Shown piece by piece: positions 54,145 through 61,603 of a stretch of 64,000 bases of DNA. This DNA comes from Neobacillus vireti. Lineage in GTDB: Bacteria; Bacillota; Bacilli; Bacillales; Cytobacillaceae. The notes beneath the pieces are model-generated. The model did no database searches, was not told the origin of the DNA, and saw only the letters and a list, made by a program, of their open reading frames with translations. Position numbers and translations under genes: made by a program. Positions within the stretch are counted from its first letter, which is position 1. Each line of letters opens with the position of its first letter. The DNA lies in contig NZ_LDNB01000012.1 of assembly GCF_001026695.1 (NCBI RefSeq), positions 367,378 to 431,377 of the forward strand, read 5' to 3'.

Positions 54145-56067
54145 ATGATGCAGAATCGGATGCCGTTTGAAATTTCAAAAACTGAATCCTTTTATGATAA
54201 ATTAAGTGAATGGATCGGCGACTTATTTTATGACATTTTGCCAGAAGCCGGTTTCGAACTCAGGGACGAGCAAATTTTCATGGCTTTTCAACTTGAAAAA
54301 GCATTTAAAGATAAAAAAGTTATTTTTGCTGAAGCGGGTGTAGGAACAGGGAAAACGATTGTTTATTTACTTTACTCGATTATGTACGCAAGATACACGA
54401 ATCGTCCTGCCATCATTGCTTGTGCGGATGAAACATTAATTGAGCAGCTCGTCAAAAAAGAAGGCGATATTGCAAAATTAGAGAAGGTCTTGCAGTTGAA
54501 TATTGATGTTCGGCTGGCAAAATCGCGTGATCAGTACTTATGTTTAAAAAAGCTTGATCAGGTTAGAAATAATGATTTTTCTGATGAAATTTCTGAAATT
54601 TATCAACAGCTCCCTGATTTCGTTCACACGGCAGGATCGATGCAGTCGTTTGAAAAATATGGGGACAGGCGAGATTATCCCGCCTTGTCAGATGATCGAT
54701 GGTCTGATGTTAATTGGGATTCCCTTCAGGATTGCTTTGCCTGTGAAAAGCGTCATCGCTGCGGGCTGACCTTACATCGTGATTTTTATCGGCATTCTAC
54801 CGATTTAATCATCTGTTCTCATGATTTTTATATGGAGCATATTTGGACAAAGGAATCACGAAAGCGCGAAGGCCAGCTGCCGCTATTACCGGAGCATTCT
54901 TCTGTAGTTTTTGATGAAGGTCACCTGCTGGAATATGCAGCACAGAAAGCGTTAAGCTACCGCTTTACTGATTATACGTTAGAGACACTGCTTACAAGGT
55001 TAATGGAAAATGAAGTGCGAGAGGAAACGTTGTACACGATTGAAGAGGCTCTTTTAGATAACGAAGCATTTTTTGATACGATTTCACAATTTTCTTCACT
55101 ATCACAAGGCTCCGAAAAACAAGTCATTACTAAGCATCCAATAGTAATGAAAACTTGCCGAAAACTATTCTCAACCCTGCAAACATTGGAGGAGGAGCTG
55201 GTCTTTGAAAGTGAGTTATATGTTATTAATGAGTATGACCTAAAAATTGTTGAGGAGTATTTGGAACAAATCACTTACTCGTTATCCCTTTTCCTGAAAG
55301 AATTGAACGGAATCACTTGGTTTGAAGAGGACAAGGGTGAACGGACGCTTGTGATCATGCCAAAAATGGTCGAAGAGGTGATGCGGGAAGAGGTTTTCTC
55401 ACAGAAAAAGCCGTTTGTATTTTCATCAGCGACCCTCGCCAATCAAAAATCGTTCGACTATATTTCCAGTAGTCTAGGTGTCAAGGAATATCTATCCTTC
55501 TCAGTCGCATCGCCTTTTGACTATCAAGACAAAATGAAGCTATTCCTGCCAAGGTTCACACACAATGAAATAGACAAAAAAACAGACTATCTGCTTGAAC
55601 AAGTACGTCAATCAGAGGGCAGGGCACTCATTTTGTTAAATAATAAAGACGAGCTGGCACGTGTTAAGGAAAGGATTTCTAAAGAAGTCTCATACCCGGT
55701 CTATTTCGAGGGGGATGAAGAAATCAGCACGCTCGTTTCGAAATTCCAAAATGAAGAGCATGCGGTTCTTTGTTCGATTCACCTATGGGAAGGCCTTGAT
55801 ATCCCCGGCAGATCGCTTGAAAATGTGATCATTTTCTCACTGCCATTTCCTCCTAATGACCCGGTTTTTACGGCGAAGAGAGATGGGGCCGACAATCCAT
55901 TCGTAGAAGTGGATTTACCTTATATGCTCCTCCGTCTGCGTCAGGGAGTAGGGCGATTGATTCGAAGTGAACAGGATCAAGGAACAGTTCATATTTTATT
56001 GGACGAAGATATCGTCCCAGGTGTGTTAGAAAAAATCAAAGAAGTTCTGCCTACCGAGGCAATCTAA
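54145..56067 (+). CDS. ypvA: DinG/XPD-family ATP-dependent helicase YpvA
   Basis: 640 residues without an exonuclease domain. Walker A GVGTGKT is near residue 66, the DEGH box is near 257, and the closing motif is LRQGVGRLIRSEQDQG near 600. Four cysteines suitable for a [4Fe-4S] cluster are visible: YLCLKKL near 132 and DCFACEKRHRCG near 196. It would unwind DNA 5' to 3'. It matches YpvA by position between ypsC and ypwA. Start at 54145 or the next ATG, 54148. Confidence 0.88.
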   Translation: MMQNRMPFEISKTESFYDKLSEWIGDLFYDILPEAGFELRDEQIFMAFQLEKAFKDKKVIFAEAGVGTGKTIVYLLYSIMYARYTNRPAIIACADETLIEQLVKKEGDIAKLEKVLQLNIDVRLAKSRDQYLCLKKLDQVRNNDFSDEISEIYQQLPDFVHTAGSMQSFEKYGDRRDYPALSDDRWSDVNWDSLQDCFACEKRHRCGLTLHRDFYRHSTDLIICSHDFYMEHIWTKESRKREGQLPLLPEHSSVVFDEGHLLEYAAQKALSYRFTDYTLETLLTRLMENEVREETLYTIEEALLDNEAFFDTISQFSSLSQGSEKQVITKHPIVMKTCRKLFSTLQTLEEELVFESELYVINEYDLKIVEEYLEQITYSLSLFLKELNGITWFEEDKGERTLVIMPKMVEEVMREEVFSQKKPFVFSSATLANQKSFDYISSSLGVKEYLSFSVASPFDYQDKMKLFLPRFTHNEIDKKTDYLLEQVRQSEGRALILLNNKDELARVKERISKEVSYPVYFEGDEEISTLVSKFQNEEHAVLCSIHLWEGLDIPGRSLENVIIFSLPFPPNDPVFTAKRDGADNPFVEVDLPYMLLRLRQGVGRLIRSEQDQGTVHILLDEDIVPGVLEKIKEVLPTEAI

Positions 56068-56068
56068 A

Positions 56069-56108
56069 AAAAGAGGAAACGCCATATACTTAAGGCGTTT
56101 CCTCTTTT
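56069..56108. terminator. Bidirectional terminator between ypvA and the DUF59 gene
   Basis: AAAGAGGAAACGCC and GGCGTTTCCTCTTT pair over 14 bases around an A/T loop. It serves both convergent transcripts. Confidence 0.95.
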
Positions 56109-56113
56109 CTTTA

Positions 56114-56413
56114 TTATCTACCCAAATAACTTTTCCCTTCGGCGGTCATTTTATCAGGCGACCAAGCAGGTTCCCAGACAAGATTGACTTCTACATTTCT
56201 CGTTTCCTCGATTCCTTCGACACAATAGCGGACACCTTTTGTGATACTGTCATGGAGCGGGCACCCTGGAGTTGTCAGTGTCATCGTAATAGTTACATCG
56301 GCATCATCTGCAATCTCAACATTATAGATTAAGCCTAAATCAACAACGTTTATATTTAACTCCGGATCATAAACAGTTTTTAACTCATTAAGGACTTTTT
56401 CTTTTAAATTCAT
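56114..56413 (-). CDS. DUF59/MIP18-family iron-sulfur assembly protein
   Basis: 99 residues. YDPELNINVVDLGLIYNVEI near residue 15 and the Cys of TLTTPGCPLHDSI near residue 47 are hallmarks of the PaaD/SufT-like DUF59 family, which helps place iron-sulfur clusters on target proteins. It is the last gene of a four-gene minus-strand operon. A start at 56422 is open, but that GTG is in the GAGGTG ribosome binding site, so ATG 56413 is chosen. Its client here might be a redox protein of this operon or hcp (inference). Confidence 0.88.
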   Translation of the reverse strand: MNLKEKVLNELKTVYDPELNINVVDLGLIYNVEIADDADVTITMTLTTPGCPLHDSITKGVRYCVEGIEETRNVEVNLVWEPAWSPDKMTAEGKSYLGR

Positions 56414-56426
56414 GGTAAACACCTCA

Positions 56427-57671
56427 TTATTTTTTTAGGACGCTAAGAATACTGTATGAAATAACAATTAGCACAATTGAGAGGATAAACTGACCGATAT
56501 TAAAGAGAATTGCCGCTTTAAAGACGAATGAAGTAAAGACAATCAAAACGGCAGCGACAAATAATGAAAATAACGGAACAACTATCTTCTCATTCATCAT
56601 ATCCTTTAAGGACGGAACCGCATTTTTACCGATTTCCTTGCTATATTTATACGTCCACCAAAGGAATGGAACAATCTTATATAAATATCCAACAATACTT
56701 AGGACAATCCAAAGCAATAAATAGCTATAAATCAGTGGACCTGCAAGCGTTGAAAATGACCGTGTCCTAAGGACAATAAAGGCTGCCAAATGAATGAGAT
56801 TTCCAAAGCCAATTGCAAGTAAAGCAAACGTAAACGGTTTATCCAGTTTTTTCTTTAATCTCTTTTTAATGATGATGCTTATATGCCAGCTGAAAATTGA
56901 AAATCCAGCCAAGAGTAAAAAGAAGCCAATTTTCGTAAGAACACTATTATTAGAAATGAAAGAAATAATCGTTATTACGAGGCCAGATACATATATGCTA
57001 TAAACATATCGCGCCTGAACCATCGGAAACCCATGAGATAACGAAAACATCGGTACCATCTTATAGGAGAATCCGAAGATTAGTAACGTAAACCAGCCTG
57101 TTATTCCCATTAATAGATGAATCTTAAAAATCGTTTGATAGTATTCGGCTCCAATCCCTGTTTTTAAACAATAGATTAAGGTTATTCCCAGGAAAATAGT
57201 TAGAAACAAGCAAACCAAGGCTGAACCAACAAAAGCGGTGAGAATGGTTGGTTTTGCCTGCTTTTTTAAGGTCATCACCATTTGAAATAAAAACATTAAT
57301 ATACCGACTAAGGTAAGGATTCCAGGAATCATTGCCTTTTGCGGTGCACAATAAAGCATACCCGAAAACGACGCAATTCCTGCTGCGGTTACAAAAAATT
57401 GGATAAAGCCAAATTTCTCATTCCATATGTTTGTAAGAAAAGCGACAGGGACGAGCTGGTACATCGCTCCCATTGCCACCATTAACGCCCAGCCAAGGAT
57501 TAATAAATGAGCGGAAGACCAAATAGCCGGAAGTCGAAAACTTCCGTCCACCATCATTTGGCCATTTAGTAAAAGCAGTATTTGTGAAAAAACTAAAGCA
57601 ACAATGCTAAAAAAGATAAATGAGAAAGGAAGCTTAATATTTGTTTCATTTCCCATGTTTTGAGGAAGCAT
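56427..57671 (-). CDS. Twelve-helix membrane protein with threefold repeat, haem-copper-oxidase-like
   Basis: 414 residues, about 12 membrane helices, no signal peptide. Three repeats of ~130 residues each carry the motif Y-x-x-V-P: YQLVP at 71, YKMVP at 203 and YKIVP at 331. In the first two a His lies 16-18 residues earlier (AHLLILGW, His55; IHLLMGITGW, His185); in the third the position is Tyr. Other His: 213, 263, 294. The architecture recalls subunit I of haem-copper oxidases and NnrS, but the HH and HxH ligands of CuB and the active-site haem are missing. It lies 14 bases after a DUF2249 gene and 13 before DUF59. Confidence 0.75.
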   Translation of the reverse strand: MLPQNMGNETNIKLPFSFIFFSIVALVFSQILLLLNGQMMVDGSFRLPAIWSSAHLLILGWALMVAMGAMYQLVPVAFLTNIWNEKFGFIQFFVTAAGIASFSGMLYCAPQKAMIPGILTLVGILMFLFQMVMTLKKQAKPTILTAFVGSALVCLFLTIFLGITLIYCLKTGIGAEYYQTIFKIHLLMGITGWFTLLIFGFSYKMVPMFSLSHGFPMVQARYVYSIYVSGLVITIISFISNNSVLTKIGFFLLLAGFSIFSWHISIIIKKRLKKKLDKPFTFALLAIGFGNLIHLAAFIVLRTRSFSTLAGPLIYSYLLLWIVLSIVGYLYKIVPFLWWTYKYSKEIGKNAVPSLKDMMNEKIVVPLFSLFVAAVLIVFTSFVFKAAILFNIGQFILSIVLIVISYSILSVLKK

Positions 57672-57685
57672 GATGGTTCACCATC

Positions 57686-57892
57686 TTAGCGAAAAATTTC
57701 AATTTTAAAACTTCCGTCTTCTTGTGCTTCTGTTTGCTGCTGATAGCCCAGTTCTTCAAGCTGCTCGTAAAGAAACATTGGCCTTCTATCATTAAAAATC
57801 GTTAAAACCTCATTTTCCCCCAGCGTTTCCAAAGCCGCTAACGTTCTCATCATCGGCTGCGGCGGCTCTAATCCACGGTTATCTAAAATCAT
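57686..57892 (-). CDS. DUF2249 protein (TusA-like fold), copy 2
   Basis: 68 residues. LDNRGLEPPQPMMRTLAALE, LGENEVLTIFNDRRPMFLYE and LEELGYQQQT are the three blocks of the DUF2249 domain. The ND-x-x-P turn is kept as NDRRP. No cysteine is present, so a TusA-type sulfur carrier role is excluded. AAAGGTGAT precedes the ATG. It lies between another DUF2249 gene and the 12-helix membrane protein gene in one operon. Confidence 0.85.
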   Translation of the reverse strand: MILDNRGLEPPQPMMRTLAALETLGENEVLTIFNDRRPMFLYEQLEELGYQQQTEAQEDGSFKIEIFR

Positions 57893-57909
57893 TCGAAATC
57901 ACCTTTCCT

Positions 57910-58143
57910 CTATGCTTTTTTCGTGAACGTTACCTTCCAATGCTTTTTCTCCAGTTCTTCTTCTTCATGGCTAAAGCCTTTTGCCTTTAACACAGCGAAA
58001 AGCGGGACAGGTTTAAAAGGTGCATGGAGGATAAAGATATCATTTGCTCCGAGCTCTTTCATAGCCTCCATAATTTTTTGAAAAGGTTCTATTTTACTTT
58101 TTAAATCATCGCGTACGTCAAGTTCAATGATTCTCTGTTCCAT
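57910..58143 (-). CDS. DUF2249 protein, copy 1
   Basis: 77 residues from ATG 58143 (MEQRIIELDVRDDL). It has the DUF2249 blocks ELDVRDDLKSKIEPFQKIM and LGANDIFILHAPFKPVPLFA, with the closing WKVTF strand; the acidic NDHDP turn is replaced by HAPFKP. The frame is open from GTG 58206, but GAGGAGATG is well placed for 58143. It is the first gene of the minus-strand operon. Family function is unknown; members are often found with haemerythrins and NO reductases. Confidence 0.82.
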   Translation of the reverse strand: MEQRIIELDVRDDLKSKIEPFQKIMEAMKELGANDIFILHAPFKPVPLFAVLKAKGFSHEEEELEKKHWKVTFTKKA

Positions 58144-58446
58144 CTGGTAACATCTCCTCATATTTTTTATGGCTTTAATAGATAAGCTCCTGTTGCAACG
58201 CCTCACAGTTGATTAGGTAAAACCCTTGATGTCCTCTTGCTTCATTAACATCACCTTCATATTAGTAATTCGATTTAGCTTCATTTTAGCTATGATTCCA
58301 CACTGATAATGTGACCTCCATCATAGATAAATCATTTTTGTTGAAAATAATTCTCAATGTGACAATTTTGTGAAAAAACATTCAGCAATGTGCTGATCTG
58401 AAATGAGGTTCTTCACTATGTGAAGGATAGGTGGATAGTAAAAGTA
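58144..58446 (-). promoter_or_regulatory. Upstream region of the minus-strand DUF2249 operon
   Basis: About 300 bases with no convincing gene. It holds several dyads: CTTCAC-TAT-GTGAAG at 58411-58425, TCAGC-AATGT-GCTGA at 58382-58396 and CACA-CTGATAA-TGTG at about 58299-58313. TGTGA occurs twice as a direct repeat at 58358-58373. On the minus strand a 23-codon frame with a weak context occurs before the GTG at 58206. Clustering of dyads suggests regulated transcription, but no consensus Crp/Fnr palindrome is present. Confidence 0.4.
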
Positions 58447-58477
58447 AAACCCGCAAAGCTCAGCTTTGCGGGTTTTC
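58447..58477. terminator. Perfect palindromic terminator
   Basis: AAAACCCGCAAAGCT and AGCTTTGCGGGTTTT pair perfectly. It terminates the small zinc-ribbon gene on the minus strand, whose stop codon lies inside the hairpin, and insulates the DUF2249 operon. Confidence 0.92.
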
Positions 58478-58612
58478 ATCTGTTTTGCTCAATTTCTCAT
58501 AGCATTCAAAGCAATAATTCTCTTTTTCTTTGGTTTTTACACCATTAAAGAAGCCATCCAAACAAAAGATTTCTTTTTCGCAGCATTTACAAGTTCCTAT
58601 TAGTTCCTGCAT
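58460..58612 (-). CDS. 50-residue zinc-ribbon-like protein
   Basis: The protein starts MQELIGTCKCCEKEIFCLDG and ends KTDENPQS. Cysteines form two knuckles, C-K-C-C near residues 8-11 and C-F-E-C near residues 34-37, with an extra Cys17, so it probably binds zinc. The start codon follows GGGGGT at good spacing. It is divergent from the plus-strand DUF2249 gene and between two DUF2249 loci. Function unknown; a regulator or metal-dependent adaptor is possible. Confidence 0.65.
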   Translation of the reverse strand: MQELIGTCKCCEKEIFCLDGFFNGVKTKEKENYCFECYEKLSKTDENPQS

Positions 58613-58650
58613 TGGTCATACCCCCTATATGAACTAAATCATCTTAAAAG

Positions 58651-58693
58651 TGTGATTCCACGCACTAAGTGTGTAACGATGTTTCCTTATAAT
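58651..58693 (+). promoter_or_regulatory. Promoter of the plus-strand DUF2249 gene with degenerate Crp/Fnr-like box
   Basis: TGTGA-TTCCAC-GCACT (58651-58666) keeps the left half-site exactly and CAC of the right. TATAAT at 58688-58693 predicts a start near 58700, which places the box centre 41.5 bases upstream, the same geometry as at hcp. Confidence 0.5.
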
Positions 58694-58729
58694 AAAAGAG
58701 AAGTTAACAAACTAATAGGAGTGATAATA

Positions 58730-58963
58730 ATGCAAACTTATGTAAAGGTCATCAATGTACCAGATTTCCCGCCACGCGAAAAGCATCCAACCATCTTTAA
58801 CGGATTTGACGAACTAGCATCTGGCGAGACGATGATGATTGTGAATGACCATGATCCAAGACCGCTATTATATCAGTTTATGATGGAAAGACCTGAACAA
58901 TTTTCTTGGGAATACCTAGAAGAGGGTCCGGAAACCTGGAAAGTGTCAATCAGCAAAAAGTAA
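58730..58963 (+). CDS. DUF2249 protein, copy 3
   Basis: 77 residues. It is the most canonical of the three: FNGFDELASGETMMIVNDHD then PRPLLYQFMMERPEQFSWEY, with the NDHDP turn intact and a closing TWKVSI strand. TAGGAGTGA precedes ATG 58730; the longer open frame to 58652 would run through the promoter. Monocistronic and divergent from the zinc-ribbon gene. Confidence 0.88.
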   Translation: MQTYVKVINVPDFPPREKHPTIFNGFDELASGETMMIVNDHDPRPLLYQFMMERPEQFSWEYLEEGPETWKVSISKK

Positions 58964-59068
58964 TTTGTGATTTGTTATAAAAGCTTAAATCACTTAACTT
59001 TCTCTAAGCGTTTTATTTGAATATTTAATTTCCAAGAAATATCCTCTTTTCCCTATAAATATATTTTA

Positions 59069-59098
59069 CAACAGAAATTTATTTCTGTTGTCTTTTTT
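59069..59098 (+). terminator. Intrinsic terminator of DUF2249 copy 3
   Basis: ACAACAGAAAT and ATTTCTGTTGT pair, then CTTTTTT. It lies about 100 bases after the gene; an earlier dyad (GTGATTT and AAATCAC, 58967-58993) has no T run. Confidence 0.8.
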
Positions 59099-59165
59099 AC
59101 TTCTCCGCCTTTCTACTTTTCTGAAAAGTATGATAAAATTTGGATATAAAAAGGGGGGAACTTCA

Positions 59166-60668
59166 ATGGATGTCACACAGTTAGAAAAAGAGTTCTTAGA
59201 ATATGTGAAAAAAATGTCTGCCTATAACGAAGCATTAGGATTAATTTATTGGGACTTAAGAACAGGAGCCCCTAAGGATGGTGCGGGGCAAAGGTCCGAA
59301 GTGATTGGTATGTTATCATCCGAAGTCTTTAAAATGTCTACATCTGAAGAAATGGCAGCATACATAGCTAACTTAACGAAACAAGAAATGTCTGAAACGA
59401 CTAGAAAAATTCTTGAAGAATGCAAAAAAGAATATGATCGAAATAAGAAAATTCCTGCTGAAGACTACAAGGAGTTTGTTATTCTCCAATCTAAAGCAGA
59501 AAGTGTTTGGGAGGAAGCAAAGGAAAAAGCAGATTTTGCCCTGTTTAGTCCTTACTTAGAGAAGCTGGTAGCAATGACAAAACAGTTTGTCAGCTATTGG
59601 GGGCATAAAGAAAATAAATATGATGTCTTATTAGATATGTATGAACCAGGTATGACGATGGCAGTTTTGGATCAAGTATTTGGTGAACTAAGGGAAAAAA
59701 TTGTTCCCTTAGTTAAGCAGATTGCAGATTCGGCTCATAAACCTCAAACAGACTTTCTATTTAAGGAATTTCCAAAGGAAAATCAACGCGAATTCAGTTT
59801 AAAAATCCTTGAGACAATGGGCTATAACTTCAATGGAGGAAGACTGGATGAAACGGTTCATCCTTTTGCCATCGGATTAAATCCTGGTGATGTCCGCGTA
59901 ACAACGAAGTATGATGAAAATGATTTCCGGACAGCTGTTTTCGGTACGATTCATGAAGGCGGCCATGCCTTATACGAACAAAATGTTTCCAAAGACTTGA
60001 TTGGGACACCGCTTTGCTCGGGAACATCAACGGGGATTCATGAATCACAATCCCTTTTTTATGAAAATATCGTAGGAAGAAGCTTTTCATTTTGGCAAAA
60101 CAACTATGAACTGTTAAAAACATATGCAGACGGTCAGTTTGATCAAGTAGAAATCGAAGATTTTTACCGGGCGATTAATGAATCCAAGCCATCCTTCATT
60201 CGAATTGAAGCAGATGAATTAACCTACCCGCTCCATGTCATCATTCGCTATGAAATTGAAAAAGGGTTATTTAATGATGAAATCGAAGTCAAGGATCTTC
60301 CTAAGATTTGGAATGATATGTATGAAGAGTACTTAGGAATTCGTCCTGAAAATGATGCTCAGGGTGTTCTCCAGGATGTCCATTGGGCTGGCGGCAGTTT
60401 TGGCTATTTTCCATCGTATGCCTTGGGTTATATGTATGCGGCTCAATTTAAGCATAAAATGCTTGAGGAGCTCCCAAATTTTGAACAATTATTAGCGGAA
60501 GGAGATTTACTTCCAATCAAGGAATGGCTGACAGAGAAAATCCATCGCTTTGGAAAAATGAAAAAGCCGCTCGAAATATTAAACGATGTGACAGGTGAAG
60601 GCTTAAATGCTAAATATTTAATTGATTACCTTTATGAGAAATACGGAAAGGTTTATCTGTTGAATTGA
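59166..60668 (+). CDS. ypwA: M32-family metallocarboxypeptidase YpwA
   Basis: 500 residues. Zinc motif HEGGH in TIHEGGHALYEQN near residue 264, with the downstream Glu in GIHESQSLFYENIVGRS near residue 291. HPFAIGLNPGDVRVTT and the closing SYALGYMYAAQ are M32 signatures. It trims C-terminal residues from peptides. ATG 59166 follows AAGGGGGGAA; the open frame further upstream includes a terminator. Overlaps the transporter gene by 4 bases. Confidence 0.95.
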   Translation: MDVTQLEKEFLEYVKKMSAYNEALGLIYWDLRTGAPKDGAGQRSEVIGMLSSEVFKMSTSEEMAAYIANLTKQEMSETTRKILEECKKEYDRNKKIPAEDYKEFVILQSKAESVWEEAKEKADFALFSPYLEKLVAMTKQFVSYWGHKENKYDVLLDMYEPGMTMAVLDQVFGELREKIVPLVKQIADSAHKPQTDFLFKEFPKENQREFSLKILETMGYNFNGGRLDETVHPFAIGLNPGDVRVTTKYDENDFRTAVFGTIHEGGHALYEQNVSKDLIGTPLCSGTSTGIHESQSLFYENIVGRSFSFWQNNYELLKTYADGQFDQVEIEDFYRAINESKPSFIRIEADELTYPLHVIIRYEIEKGLFNDEIEVKDLPKIWNDMYEEYLGIRPENDAQGVLQDVHWAGGSFGYFPSYALGYMYAAQFKHKMLEELPNFEQLLAEGDLLPIKEWLTEKIHRFGKMKKPLEILNDVTGEGLNAKYLIDYLYEKYGKVYLLN

Positions 60669-61585
60669 AGAAAACCATTCCCGTCGTTCTAATCGTCGTA
60701 AGTGCAGCGTTATGGGGAATCATCGCTATTTTTGTTAGAAAATTAACGAGCCTTGGATTTACCCCGATGGAAATAGTTGCTGTCAGAGTTGTGACAGCAG
60801 CTGTTTTATTAGCGTTAATTGGAATCCTAAAATACCGGAGCCATTTGAAAATAAGCTTTACTGATGCACCGCTATTTGTTGGGACGGGTATCTGCAGTAT
60901 TGTTTTATTTAACTGGTGCTATTTTTCTGCAATTAATCAAATGAATTTATCGATTGCCGTGATATTATTGTATACTGCTCCGGCGTTCGTCACCGTATTA
61001 TCCTATTTTTTTCTAAAGGAAAAAATGGATTCGGTCAAACTTATTTCGGTGGCAGGAACCATTCTAGGCTGCGTATTGATTGCCGGACTTAGTGTGACAG
61101 ATGCTGCTACAGTTAGCGCCGGAGGTCTCCTAACAGGGCTTGGTGCTGGTTTCGGCTACGCACTGTATAGTATTTTTGGTAAATTTGCTTTAAAAAAATA
61201 TTCGCCATTTACGGTTACACTTTACACGTTTATTGTAGCGGCGATTACCTTATTTCCGATTACAGGGCTGTGGAAGAAGGGGAGTGTGCTTTCCTCCGGA
61301 GACGTACTCTTATATGGTATTGGCCTCGGGCTGTTTCCAACAGTCATTGCATATTTATGTTATACAAAAGGGCTTGAGAGGATAGACAGCAGTAAAGCAG
61401 CTATTATCGCCACGGTCGAACCAGTTATCGCGACGCTATTAAGTGTTTTACTTTATGGAGAGGGTTTTGGGGTGGTCCAAGGGATTGGCTCAACAATCAT
61501 CATATTATCTGTCTTACTGATTAATCTTCCTATAAGGTCTTTTAGTAAAATACAAAAAGAAAAGGCTTCAATCGACTTTGATTGA
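60665..61585 (+). CDS. EamA/DMT-superfamily transporter
   Basis: 306 residues, ten membrane helices in two EamA repeats (GIIAIFVRKLTSLGFTPMEI in the first; LGAGFGYALYSIFGKFALKKY opening the second). The family exports or imports amino acids and other small metabolites; the substrate cannot be told from sequence. The start codon is TTG inside the ypwA stop region (coupled). It has no clear equivalent next to ypwA in B. subtilis. Confidence 0.88.
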   Translation: MKKTIPVVLIVVSAALWGIIAIFVRKLTSLGFTPMEIVAVRVVTAAVLLALIGILKYRSHLKISFTDAPLFVGTGICSIVLFNWCYFSAINQMNLSIAVILLYTAPAFVTVLSYFFLKEKMDSVKLISVAGTILGCVLIAGLSVTDAATVSAGGLLTGLGAGFGYALYSIFGKFALKKYSPFTVTLYTFIVAAITLFPITGLWKKGSVLSSGDVLLYGIGLGLFPTVIAYLCYTKGLERIDSSKAAIIATVEPVIATLLSVLLYGEGFGVVQGIGSTIIILSVLLINLPIRSFSKIQKEKASIDFD

Positions 61586-61593
61586 AGCCTTTT
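61559..61593. terminator. Bidirectional terminator
   Basis: AAAGGCTTCAATC and GATTGAAGCCTTT pair around GACTTT. The transporter's stop codon lies in the right arm; the cytochrome oxidase operon converges on it. Confidence 0.92.
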
Positions 61594-61603
61594 CTATATC
61601 AGG

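Noticed and set aside
58358-58373. TGTGACAATTTTGTGA as a Crp/Fnr site
   Set aside because: It is a direct repeat of TGTGA, not the inverted pair TGTGA/TCACA, so a dimer would not bind it in the usual way.
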